Positions 1 to 6,944 of a stretch of 21,122 bases of DNA are shown one piece after another. The notes beneath the pieces were generated by a model. It worked only from the letters and a program-made list of their open reading frames with translations. It did no database searches and was not told the DNA's origin. The stretch's first letter is position 1. The number at the start of each line of letters is the position of its first letter. The translations under genes were made by a program, and so were the position numbers. The stretch is taken from positions 1 through 21,122 of the forward strand of contig JACZWF010000001.1 of assembly GCA_022572285.1 (NCBI GenBank), written 5' to 3'. Origin of the DNA: Nitrososphaerota archaeon. GTDB taxonomy: Archaea > Thermoproteota > Nitrososphaeria > Nitrososphaerales > UBA57.

Positions 1-1
1 C

Positions 2-700
2 GAAAAAGGGATAGGAACTGCCGAACGACTTGTGATTGATACAGCCGAGGGTAAGACCAAGAAAATGCTTAGATCCTTCAGGTCTCTCCTACCGTACCCG
101 TCGAAAGTTGGCAAAGGAATACTCAATACAGTGTTCGACGAGTTCTTCTACACACCTAGACTCTTCAAGAAGGTACACGGAATAGGTAGGAGGCTTCAAC
201 TTTCCCGCGAAGGCAAGAATGGCTTCATTGAGAATGAGTGTTTATTTGTTAAGGAGAAGACGCTAAAACTACTTTCAGCTAGATTTGGCGAGAAGGGGAT
301 AGGAATTGCGTCTGGTAGAGGATCTGTAGCGACGCTTTACACTTTGAACTCTTTAACGAAGTATCTCAACTCCAGCGCGATGGTCTTCTTGGAGGATATC
401 GACTCAGAGGAGTTGGCTAAAAAAGGTCTTGGGAAGCCCGCTCCCTATTCTCTCTTACATGCGGCTGAATTCATTCCAAATAATAGTCGCATTCTTTACG
501 TAGGAGACTCCGCTGAAGATCTGCTAATGGCAACCAACGCTAACAGCCAGATGGCCGGGATGCAGAGATTCCTCTTTGCCGGTATACACGGGACATCCCA
601 TTTTCCGACGGAGAGTCTTGCAATCTTCCAGAAAGGTGGGGCAGATATAGTGCTAAAGAGCGTTAATGATCTTCCTGCAGTAATAGGAGCTGGCAATTAG
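2..700 (+). CDS. HAD-superfamily (subfamily IA) hydrolase of the his operon, 5' end missing
   Basis: The reading frame is open to the left edge, so this is the C-terminal part of a longer protein. GTG at 32 is open in frame but is not a convincing start. HAD motif II is visible as ASGRG, the motif III lysine lies in KKGLGKPAP, and motif IV is VGDSAEDLLMA. The nucleophile motif I (DxD) is absent and should lie upstream of the window. A GFIENE segment followed by ASGRG and FLEDIDSEE resembles the TIGR01548 HAD clade, whose members have been linked by annotation and context to histidine synthesis in archaea and cyanobacteria. The gene ends one base before hisB. Inference: it may dephosphorylate histidinol phosphate, a step not otherwise covered here. 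The HAD fold is secure; the substrate is a guess. Confidence 0.75.
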   Translation, partial: EKGIGTAERLVIDTAEGKTKKMLRSFRSLLPYPSKVGKGILNTVFDEFFYTPRLFKKVHGIGRRLQLSREGKNGFIENECLFVKEKTLKLLSARFGEKGIGIASGRGSVATLYTLNSLTKYLNSSAMVFLEDIDSEELAKKGLGKPAPYSLLHAAEFIPNNSRILYVGDSAEDLLMATNANSQMAGMQRFLFAGIHGTSHFPTESLAIFQKGGADIVLKSVNDLPAVIGAGN

Positions 701-701
701 G

Positions 702-1277
702 ATGAGACGCGGAGAAATAGTCAGAGAGACCAAGGAGACAAATGTCTCTGCCAAAGTAAACATAGACGGCATAGGAGAATCCAGAGTCAAGACTACCATA
801 AAATTCCTAGATCATATAGTCACTTCACTTTCTACCCACAGCTTAATCGATATCGAGATCAATGCAACCGGAGACCTCATCCATCACATAGCAGAAGATG
901 TAGCGATAGTCCTCGGAGAGGCGCTAAGTAGAGGACTGGGAGAGAGAGAAGGGATCACTAGATTCGGTTCGGCCCTGGTTCCGATGGACGATTCACTAGC
1001 ATATGCTAGTGTTGACCTCGTTAAGCGTCCCTACAGCGTGATAGATCTAAAGATAGACAAAGAGGGTATTGAGGATATGGTCGGGGAGGACATAGTACAC
1101 TTTCTGCAATCACTATCGACTTCGCTCTCTGCAAATCTACATGTTTCAGTGCAATACGGAAATAATGATCACCATAAAGTTGAAGCCGGATTCAAAGCAC
1201 TCGCAATCTCACTAAGAAACGCATGTTCACTGGATGAGAGGAGAATAGGGCTCCCAACATCGAAGGGAAAGATGTGA
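702..1277 (+). CDS. hisB: Imidazoleglycerol-phosphate dehydratase HisB
   Basis: Dehydrates imidazole glycerol phosphate to imidazole acetol phosphate in histidine biosynthesis. The 191-residue length fits the monofunctional enzyme. The two metal-binding His-His motifs are present: HHIAED at residues 61-66 and HHKVEAGFKA starting at 157. FLDHIV (35-40) and PMDDSLA (94-100) are the other family signatures. The segment before the first motif is short, GDLIHHIAED, where bacterial enzymes usually read GDL-x-IDDHHTxED; I think this short form is lineage-specific rather than damage. ATG at 702 lies one base after the HAD stop codon, and the gene is followed by hisH after 6 bases, so translation is probably coupled within the operon. 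Confidence 0.93.
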   Translation: MRRGEIVRETKETNVSAKVNIDGIGESRVKTTIKFLDHIVTSLSTHSLIDIEINATGDLIHHIAEDVAIVLGEALSRGLGEREGITRFGSALVPMDDSLAYASVDLVKRPYSVIDLKIDKEGIEDMVGEDIVHFLQSLSTSLSANLHVSVQYGNNDHHKVEAGFKALAISLRNACSLDERRIGLPTSKGKM

Positions 1278-1283
1278 GAAAGA

Positions 1284-1895
1284 ATGACTAAGATAGGTAT
1301 TCTCGACTATGGTGTCGGAAATCTCTACAGCCTAAAGGTCGCTCTCGAAAAACTTGATGTCCAACCAATAACAACATCCTCACTTGCATCGACTAATGAG
1401 TATGATGAGCTCATCCTTCCAGGAGTAGGAAACTTTTCAAGGGTCACTAGGTCATTAGGTCAGACCAGAGACTTTCTGGTCAATTGGGTAAAGGATTCTA
1501 ACCCACTCCTAGGAGTCTGCCTCGGGATGCAGCTTTTTTTTGAGAGAAGTGAGGAAGGCCCTGGTGACGGTTTGGCTCTGTTTTCGGGTAAAGTTAGGAA
1601 GCTCCCTTCAATCATGAAGATCCCGCACATAGGCTGGAACCTGCTAAGAACTAGGAGACAGAGCAGATTGCTAGAGGGGCTGGGGAACGATTCGTGGGTC
1701 TACTTTGTTCACTCATTCTACCCAGAACCGTCGGACAAGCAGATTGTCGTTGCTGAGACCAATTATGGAGTAGATTTCGCGTCTGTAATCACCTCCGAAA
1801 CAAAGTCGATCTACGGTACACAGTTTCATCCCGAAAAGTCAGGCATCGCCGGGGAACGGATTCTAAAGAATTTTGTTGCAATGTGTAGGAACTGA
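1284..1895 (+). CDS. hisH: Imidazole glycerol phosphate synthase, glutaminase subunit HisH
   Basis: Class I glutamine amidotransferase. It hydrolyses glutamine and passes ammonia to HisF, which makes imidazole glycerol phosphate and AICAR. The nucleophile Cys79 sits in GVCLGMQLFFE, and the other catalytic residues, His182 and Glu184, are in TQFHPEKSG near the C-terminus. The N-terminal DYGVGNLYSL is typical of HisH. The length of 203 residues is normal. The start ATG at 1284 is preceded by a purine-rich stretch (GAGAAAGA) that may serve for ribosome binding. The partner hisF lies two genes downstream in the same operon. Confidence 0.95.
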   Translation: MTKIGILDYGVGNLYSLKVALEKLDVQPITTSSLASTNEYDELILPGVGNFSRVTRSLGQTRDFLVNWVKDSNPLLGVCLGMQLFFERSEEGPGDGLALFSGKVRKLPSIMKIPHIGWNLLRTRRQSRLLEGLGNDSWVYFVHSFYPEPSDKQIVVAETNYGVDFASVITSETKSIYGTQFHPEKSGIAGERILKNFVAMCRN

Positions 1896-1900
1896 GTACC

Positions 1901-2644
1901 TTGCGGATAATACCTTCGATAGACTTAATGTCTGGCAAGGTGGTGCGGCTTAGGCGCGGGGATCCAGATGATATTACAGTCTATGGTGATGACCCTTTGG
2001 AATTCGCCGCGAGGTGGGAGCGACTGGGCGCCAACTCCATACATGTTGTAGACCTCGACGCAACCCTGACAAAAGGAAATAACCTAGGAATCATCTCAGA
2101 AATCTCGAGAAAAGTATCAATTCCAATCCAGGTAGGAGGTGGAATCAGATCCATCGAATATGCAAGAATTGTACTAGAATCAGGCGTTTCCAGGATCGTC
2201 ATTGGGACTCTCGCTTTCGCTGACCTAAATTCTTTCGAAAAGATTATTGAACAATTTGGAGCTGAAAAAATAATACTCTCATTAGATTATCAGAACGATC
2301 AGGTCATGATTAATGGGTGGAGGTCGGGAACGGGTACCGGCCTCCTATCTTCTCTTCACAATTTTGAGAGCAAAGGGATACGCGCATTCCTCATCACATC
2401 GATCCAGAGAGATGGGATGCTTGAAGGTCCCGATCTCGATACGTTGGATAGGGTGAGGCACGCTACCAAGGGCGAGATCCAGGCAAGTGGCGGTTTCCGG
2501 TCTATCAATGATATCCTAATGGTTCAGAAGTCCAATGTGGATTCAATCATTCTTGGCAGGGCCCTTTACGAAGGTCGCTTAAAACTTGAGAATGTAATGA
2601 TGTTAATGAAAGCGAAGCGGGAAAGCAAGGTTAATGCAAAATGA
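1901..2644 (+). CDS. hisA: Phosphoribosylformimino-AICAR phosphate (ProFAR) isomerase HisA
   Basis: TIM-barrel isomerase that opens the ribose of ProFAR to give PRFAR, the substrate of HisF. The duplicated half-barrel signatures are visible: IIPSIDLMSGK at the N-terminus with catalytic Asp8, QVGGGIRS near residue 77, SLDYQND with catalytic Asp129, and a C-terminal ASGGF phosphate-binding loop. The length of 247 residues fits. The start is TTG at 1901, chosen because it lies directly before the conserved first beta strand and 5 bases after the hisH stop. The 3' end overlaps hisF by 4 bases (ATGA), a sign of translational coupling. HisA and HisF are paralogues, but HisF has the NTKAIENP segment that is missing here. 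Confidence 0.94.
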   Translation: MRIIPSIDLMSGKVVRLRRGDPDDITVYGDDPLEFAARWERLGANSIHVVDLDATLTKGNNLGIISEISRKVSIPIQVGGGIRSIEYARIVLESGVSRIVIGTLAFADLNSFEKIIEQFGAEKIILSLDYQNDQVMINGWRSGTGTGLLSSLHNFESKGIRAFLITSIQRDGMLEGPDLDTLDRVRHATKGEIQASGGFRSINDILMVQKSNVDSIILGRALYEGRLKLENVMMLMKAKRESKVNAK

Positions 2645-3429
2645 CCCTCGCCAAGAGAATAATACCCTGCCTTGATGTTAAAGATGGCAGGGTTGTCAAG
2701 GGTATCCACTTTGTCAGGCTGAAGGATGCCGGCAACCCCGTTGAGCTGGCCTCAAGGTATAGGGATGAGGGAGCTGACGAACTCGTTTTTTTGGATATTA
2801 CAGCGTCTCCAGAAAAGAGGACGATAATCAAGAATATTGTTCGTAGTGTAGCGAGAGAACTTGATATTCCCTTCACAGTTGGGGGGGGAATCAGAAGTGC
2901 TGATGATGCCCGGGAGATTCTCTCCAACGGAGCCGATAAAGTCGCGATCAACACCAAGGCCATTGAAAATCCATCCCTAGTAACAGAGATTGCCGATAGA
3001 TTCGGTCAGCAATGCTGTGTCATAGCAATCGACGCGAAGAGGGTTACGACTGGCGATTCGCAAAGCGCCAGATATGGAAAACAGTTCGAGATCTATTCTT
3101 ATGGAGCTAGGAAGGCTACAGGCATCGATGCAATTGAATGGGCCAAGCAAGTTGAGGGGCTTGGGGCCGGAGAGTTGCTTGTTACTTCGATCGATAGGGA
3201 TGGTACGCAGAGCGGATATGATATCGAATTAACAAGGATGATGTGTGACTCTGTTAACATACCGGTGATAGCTAGTGGAGGGTGTGGAAAGTTAGAACAC
3301 TTCGCCGACGTATTCCGGGCCACAAACGCAGATGCCGCTTTGGCTGCATCAGTATTCCATTACGAGGAGTATTCTATTCCTAATGTGAAGAGTTATCTCA
3401 AGGAAAAAGGCATTCTGGTGAGAATATGA
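2641..3429 (+). CDS. hisF: Imidazole glycerol phosphate synthase, cyclase subunit HisF
   Basis: TIM-barrel cyclase that uses ammonia from HisH to convert PRFAR into imidazole glycerol phosphate and AICAR. The N-terminal RIIPCLDVKDGRVVKG carries catalytic Asp12, and CVIAIDAKR carries catalytic Asp131. TVGGGIRS (79-86), VAINTKAIENP (101-111) and the late VIASGGCG loop are family signatures. The length of 262 residues is slightly longer than usual. The start ATG at 2641 overlaps the hisA stop as ATGA. The stop TGA at 3427-3429 directly abuts the hisI start, so the operon is very compact. Confidence 0.95.
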   Translation: MTLAKRIIPCLDVKDGRVVKGIHFVRLKDAGNPVELASRYRDEGADELVFLDITASPEKRTIIKNIVRSVARELDIPFTVGGGIRSADDAREILSNGADKVAINTKAIENPSLVTEIADRFGQQCCVIAIDAKRVTTGDSQSARYGKQFEIYSYGARKATGIDAIEWAKQVEGLGAGELLVTSIDRDGTQSGYDIELTRMMCDSVNIPVIASGGCGKLEHFADVFRATNADAALAASVFHYEEYSIPNVKSYLKEKGILVRI

Positions 3430-3756
3430 ATGAATGTCCAAATAGACGAGATCGATTTCGGGAAGAGTGGCGGCTTGGTCCCGGTAATAGTTCAGGACTG
3501 GCAAACAAAGCAGGTCTTGATGCTCGCATATGCCAATGAGTTTGCAGTGAGGGAAACGGTTAACACCGGCTACGCACATTACTGGAGTAGATCACGAAAC
3601 AAGCTTTGGAAGAAAGGAGAGGAATCTGGAAATGTTCAGAAAATCGAGAGTATACAGGTAGATTGTGATGAGGATACCATCCTGTACATCGTAAATCAAA
3701 AAGGGGTTGCTTGCCACACCGGGACCTTCTCTTGTTTCGTTAGAAACCCTGAATGA
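3430..3756 (+). CDS. hisI: Phosphoribosyl-AMP cyclohydrolase HisI
   Basis: Opens the adenine ring of phosphoribosyl-AMP, the third step of histidine synthesis. The metal-binding motifs are clear: VDCDEDTILY with Asp78, Cys79 and Asp80, and GVACHTGTFSCF with Cys95, His96 and Cys102. The length of 108 residues corresponds to a stand-alone HisI without a fused HisE pyrophosphohydrolase domain, so hisE, along with hisG, hisD and hisC, must lie elsewhere, probably to the left. The start ATG abuts the hisF stop. It is the last gene of the operon; the next gene is on the opposite strand and ends 9 bases away. Confidence 0.95.
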   Translation: MNVQIDEIDFGKSGGLVPVIVQDWQTKQVLMLAYANEFAVRETVNTGYAHYWSRSRNKLWKKGEESGNVQKIESIQVDCDEDTILYIVNQKGVACHTGTFSCFVRNPE

Positions 3757-3765
3757 ATGAAAGGC

Positions 3766-3981
3766 CTATTGGAGAATCGAGAAGAGGACTACAGCTAGAA
3801 AGATTCCTATCAATACTATTGTATAGAACCTGCTGGTCTTTCGGCTTTTGCTGACACTCTTGGCATTTTTCTCCTTGCACTCCGGTGAACAAAATTCCTG
3901 TTTTGGCGGGGTAGCTTTACCACAAATATTGCAGTGACGATGTGGTTGAATTCTCTCAGATCTACTCAAGTGCCCTGACAC
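3766..3981 (-). CDS. DUF2116-type zinc-ribbon protein with C-terminal membrane helix
   Basis: Small protein of 71 residues. The pattern HRHCNICGKATPP followed by EFCSPECKE gives CxxC and CxxxC pairs, expected to hold one zinc. A basic stretch (KSVSKSRKTSR) then leads into one hydrophobic helix (FYTIVLIGIFLAVVLFSIL) ending at the C-terminus, so it is probably a tail-anchored protein facing the cytoplasm. This layout matches archaeal DUF2116 proteins, whose function is not known to me. The start is GTG at 3981, only 2 bases after the pyrH stop, so it is almost certainly co-transcribed with pyrH. A TTG at 3969 is an alternative start. Confidence 0.75.
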   Translation of the reverse strand: MSGHLSRSERIQPHRHCNICGKATPPKQEFCSPECKEKNAKSVSKSRKTSRFYTIVLIGIFLAVVLFSILQ

Positions 3982-3983
3982 TC

Positions 3984-4658
3984 TTAACTCTCGACTAACG
4001 TTCCTACACTCTTGCCCTGAGCAGCTCCCTTCAGGGTGATAGGATCACACTTCACAATCCTCGTGGGTATTCGCGATCTTTCAATTATCTTCAGTGCTAC
4101 GAGATCCATGAGATCATAAGTTCCTGCTAGCATGGTTTGCCCTTTTAACATTCTCCTTAGCTCCTGAGGAGTGATCTTAGGGATCAGTTTGGCGTTCGGA
4201 TTCTTTCCAGGATCTGCTGAATACACTCCTGCGACGTCGGTGGCATTGATAAAGAGATTTGCCCTTGTCTTTTCAGCAATGAGAGCTGCCGTGGCATTAG
4301 TACTTTGGCCCGGGGAGAGCCCGCCGGTGAATACTAGCCCTTCTGATCTTGAGGCCCTGACTATAGACTCTAGGGTGGTAGGGACTTCATCCGCAACTCC
4401 AGCACTTAGATTCAGAATTCTTGCATTCAGGCGAGAGACTTCTATTCCGAGCTGGTCTAACGAAGCCTCATCAGCTCCAAGCTCTCTTCCCATTGCGATG
4501 TATTGTCTCGCAACAAGTCCTCCTCCCGCAATCGCTATAATTGAGCTTCCAGCGGCATGGAGATCCTCTAACGCATGAACAATTCCCAGAATATTCTCGA
4601 TTGAGCTCTGAAGTGTGGAGAAGAGATTTCCACTTAGCTTGATCACTAGTCTCTGCAT
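3984..4658 (-). CDS. pyrH: Uridylate (UMP) kinase, archaeal type
   Basis: Amino-acid-kinase fold enzyme that phosphorylates UMP to UDP for pyrimidine nucleotide synthesis. The N-terminal LVIKLSGNLF is the phosphate-binding strand-loop. IAIAGGGLVARQYIAMGREL, LDQLGIEVSRLNAR and NATDVAGVYSADP are the UMP-binding, family and nucleotide-site segments typical of archaeal UMP kinases. I chose ATG at 4658 because it places the conserved strand directly after the start; an upstream TTG at 4676 would add six residues. A TATA-like element (CTTTTAAG, about 4708-4715) lies upstream on this strand. It forms a two-gene unit with the downstream zinc-ribbon gene. Confidence 0.92.
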   Translation of the reverse strand: MQRLVIKLSGNLFSTLQSSIENILGIVHALEDLHAAGSSIIAIAGGGLVARQYIAMGRELGADEASLDQLGIEVSRLNARILNLSAGVADEVPTTLESIVRASRSEGLVFTGGLSPGQSTNATAALIAEKTRANLFINATDVAGVYSADPGKNPNAKLIPKITPQELRRMLKGQTMLAGTYDLMDLVALKIIERSRIPTRIVKCDPITLKGAAQGKSVGTLVES

Positions 4659-4676
4659 TGGTCTAGTGCTAGGCAA

Positions 4677-5026
4677 GATGTTTGAATCTCAGACATCCGA
4701 ATAGGCGCTTAAAAGGTATATCAACTGTTTCGGAAACTGGTGTAAGCGATTCTATCCAGATAAGAGTATCTTACTTCAGAACAACTCAAAGAACATACAT
4801 TGATAACACACGGGACTATTCTCCAAGCGGATTTGTTACGCATCGGTCGTCTATTTTCAGGAATTAGACCGTTTACTAAGTCCCAGGTACATAGAACTTT
4901 CTGGACTCGCAGTGGTTTGTGAAGTGATGTATCGCACGGGGTAATCATGTTCATCAATTACAATCCTTGTCTCTTGTCACCATAGAAGTCCTGAAATAAG
5001 GAGAGAGCTCCCTGCATCTGAGTGGC
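4677..5026. other. 350-base region without a convincing gene
   Basis: It lies between the divergent pyrH (-) and the reductase gene (+). Short open frames exist on both strands (about 61 codons at 4682-4867 on +, 78 codons at 4721-4957 on -), but their translations show no domain, no conserved motif and an unusual residue mix, so I do not call them. The left end holds the pyrH promoter. The right end holds a TATA-like AAATAAGG about 26 bp before the reductase ATG. The middle has no tRNA fold or repeat that I can see. It could hold a small RNA or a decayed gene. Confidence 0.5.
4994..5001 (+). promoter_or_regulatory. Probable TATA box of the reductase gene
   Basis: AAATAAGG, preceded by CTG and followed by AGAGAG, is centred about 30 bp before ATG 5027. 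That spacing predicts a leaderless or nearly leaderless transcript, which is common in archaea. Confidence 0.4.
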
Positions 5027-5380
5027 ATGGAACCAAGCTCTCCTGAATGGGATGATAAGGCAGCCAGATTGAGGATATCGACCGTGGGACGAATTTCGGG
5101 CAAGCAACATGAGGTGATCGTGGACTTTGTTTCCGACAACGAGAGCATTTACATCACTGGTGTACGTAACAAGAGGGATTGGATAAAAAATATCCTTCGT
5201 AATTCCGATGTGGAAGTCACCATTAAAGATATCAGGAAGAAAATGGTAGCTAACCTTGTGCAGTCAGAGGAAAAGAGGGCTAGTATTCAGAAGCTCTATA
5301 AGAAGAAGTATCCCATTATTTCACGATTAGTGAGATTAGCAGGGCCAGGAAAACGAGTCTTCAAACTCACGGTTAGATAG
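5027..5380 (+). CDS. Deazaflavin (F420)-dependent nitroreductase-family protein (DUF385/DDN-like)
   Basis: Protein of 117 residues with the small split-barrel fold expected for the Ddn/DUF385 family: TVGRISGKQHEVIVDFV (strand with RxSG), ESIYITGVRNKRDWIKNILRN, then DVEVTIKD and a C-terminal basic helix with LVRLAGPGKRVFKL. In the family the segment around the glycine-arginine loop binds F420 or a flavin. The natural substrate cannot be told from the sequence; members reduce nitro compounds or quinones, or bind the cofactor only. ATG at 5027 is the first good start and lies about 26-30 bp from a TATA-like element. It stands alone and converges with the nucleotidyltransferase gene. After the stop, a T-rich stretch at 5421-5435 may end transcription. 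Confidence 0.72.
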   Translation: MEPSSPEWDDKAARLRISTVGRISGKQHEVIVDFVSDNESIYITGVRNKRDWIKNILRNSDVEVTIKDIRKKMVANLVQSEEKRASIQKLYKKKYPIISRLVRLAGPGKRVFKLTVR

Positions 5381-5420
5381 TAGCGACCCTGAGCTTTTCG
5401 GCGAGACACTATTCTAAGAC

Positions 5421-5435
5421 GATTTTCCGTTTTTA
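5421..5435 (+). terminator. T-rich stretch, possible archaeal terminator of the reductase gene
   Basis: GATTTTCCGTTTTTA lies 40-55 bases after the reductase stop. Archaeal transcription often ends at runs of T without a hairpin. The weak point is that only two short T runs are present. Confidence 0.3.
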
Positions 5436-5507
5436 GATATTACTTTGCCCTCAATAAACTGGTATCTCATTCTCTTTAGCTTCCATTAATCTCTGTATTG
5501 TTAATAC

Positions 5508-6779
5508 TTATTTGACGATCTCGTTGATGATCCTGCTTCCATCATAGATCCGCTTATGAGGGTAGATCTGCGAACCGATGATCTGACATCCCTCTCCTAA
5601 TGTGCACCCGTCCCCTATTACACTAGTCTTCGATATCTTAGAAGGTGACGTTTTGGATGATTTCACCACAACGTGTCTCCCAATAATGCTGTCAGAGATT
5701 CTTGCACCATTCTCGATGATGGATCTATCTAATACTGCAGAGCTCTCTATCTCTACATTCTCCCCGATAATGGTGAAGTTGTCTATGGAAGAGCTATTGA
5801 TGGTCGTTCCATCGCCGATCCTGCAGTGCCTTCCAATGAGGACCGGATCTCCCATCTTTATTCTCCCTCCGATTATTTTCTTCTTTATGTCCTCTTTCCT
5901 CTGAAGGGATTCTGTGCTTACGCCTTGCACCCATATATTCCTTCCTTCAATAAGGGATCCTGCGAGATAAAGAAATTTCTTTCCATTTACCATCATTTCC
6001 TTCATCGCCTTTAAGTAGGCGTTAGGAGAACCAATGTCGTACCAAAGCCCTCTTAATGTATACCCATATACAGGATATCCTTTCCTCAGCAAATATGGGA
6101 TGAGGTCCTTCCCAAAATCTAGTCTGCCACTATTTCTCATTTCAACCAATTCTGGCTCTTTGAAGATTTCCCGCAATTCTTGCCCAATTACATAGATTCC
6201 CGTGTTAGCAAGTTTTGATGTCACTGCTTCTCGAGGAGGTTTCTCGATGAACGAGCTTATTCTGGATTCTGAGTCAAGCTCAGCTATTCCAAGCCCTTCA
6301 ACATCATCGACGTTGGTAAGAGCAATAGTCATCACCCCTCTCTTTCTGTAATGTACAGTTAGGAAATCTCGTACATTGATGTCAACTATGTTGTCACTCT
6401 GTGCCACGATCATGGGGCCGCTGGATTCATAGTATTCCATGGAAATCCGGGCTGAGTCAGCACTCCCGACATCGTTTACATTGGGAGAATACCTGAGATG
6501 TATTCTGGGCTGGATCCTGTATCTTGCCGAAATTCCCAACCCCTCCCCAAAGTAATCGTGTAAGCTTCGATAATTGATGAAACCTTTCACTCCAAAGATG
6601 AAGGTCCTTACTCCTTGCCTCGCAAATGAGACTACGCCTATTTCCAACAAAGGTCGGTTTAGAAAGCGAACTCCTGCCTTGGAAACGTCAGCAGTAAGGG
6701 GCCTGAGACGCGTAGCTTCGCCTCCCACCGGGACGAATAGCGACGGTAGCGGTCCAGCAAATTCGCGATCCTCGTTCAA
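5508..6779 (-). CDS. Sugar-phosphate nucleotidyltransferase with left-handed beta-helix domain
   Basis: About 423 residues from the TTG at 6779. The N-terminal half is an NTP-transferase domain: VPVGGEATRLRPLT is the nucleotide-binding loop, AQSDNIVD holds the metal-binding aspartate region, and IEKPPRE, NTGIYVIG and LWYDIGSPNAYLKA are the sugar-phosphate-side motifs. The C-terminal about 120 residues have hexapeptide-type repeats (IGRHCRIGDGTTI, IGENVEI, ENGARISDSIIGRHVVV, IGDGCTLGEGC) that form a left-handed beta-helix. This layout is that of mannose-1-phosphate guanylyltransferase and glucose-1-phosphate nucleotidyltransferases, so it probably makes an NDP-sugar for glycans. The usual PKP after the loop is VSKAG here. 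TTG 6779 is chosen because a TATA box is centred 27 bp upstream; an in-frame TTG at 6866 would add 29 residues that match nothing. Confidence 0.82.
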   Translation of the reverse strand: MNEDREFAGPLPSLFVPVGGEATRLRPLTADVSKAGVRFLNRPLLEIGVVSFARQGVRTFIFGVKGFINYRSLHDYFGEGLGISARYRIQPRIHLRYSPNVNDVGSADSARISMEYYESSGPMIVAQSDNIVDINVRDFLTVHYRKRGVMTIALTNVDDVEGLGIAELDSESRISSFIEKPPREAVTSKLANTGIYVIGQELREIFKEPELVEMRNSGRLDFGKDLIPYLLRKGYPVYGYTLRGLWYDIGSPNAYLKAMKEMMVNGKKFLYLAGSLIEGRNIWVQGVSTESLQRKEDIKKKIIGGRIKMGDPVLIGRHCRIGDGTTINSSSIDNFTIIGENVEIESSAVLDRSIIENGARISDSIIGRHVVVKSSKTSPSKISKTSVIGDGCTLGEGCQIIGSQIYPHKRIYDGSRIINEIVK

Positions 6780-6801
6780 ACAAATCTCTGTCTCAAGTGA
6801 G

Positions 6802-6811
6802 CATAATAAGC
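6802..6811 (-). promoter_or_regulatory. TATA box of the nucleotidyltransferase gene
   Basis: On the minus strand the sequence reads GCTTATTATG, centred about 27 bp from the TTG at 6779. This supports a leaderless transcript starting at that TTG. Confidence 0.5.
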
Positions 6812-6944
6812 TATTTCTGTCCCACCAAGGTAATCCAAATCTTGACGGGAAAATTCTTATTACCAATCAATAAACTCAAATAACAAGGATGCTCTTTCGA
6901 CAACTACTCGACAAAGCAACTAGATAGCGGAGCACAGCATCCAT

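Noticed and set aside
4682..4957. Short open frames on both strands (61 codons on +, 78 codons on -) in the pyrH to reductase spacer
   Set aside because: Translations show no motif and no plausible domain; the frames overlap each other and the pyrH promoter.
4924..4994. Possible C/D-box small RNA (TGATGT box C-like, CTGA box D-like)
   Set aside because: Spacing of about 70 bases is long, box C is imperfect, internal C'/D' boxes and a closing stem are not clear.
6866..6867. TTG 6866 as start of the nucleotidyltransferase
   Set aside because: It lies upstream of the TATA box and adds 29 residues unrelated to the family's N-terminus.
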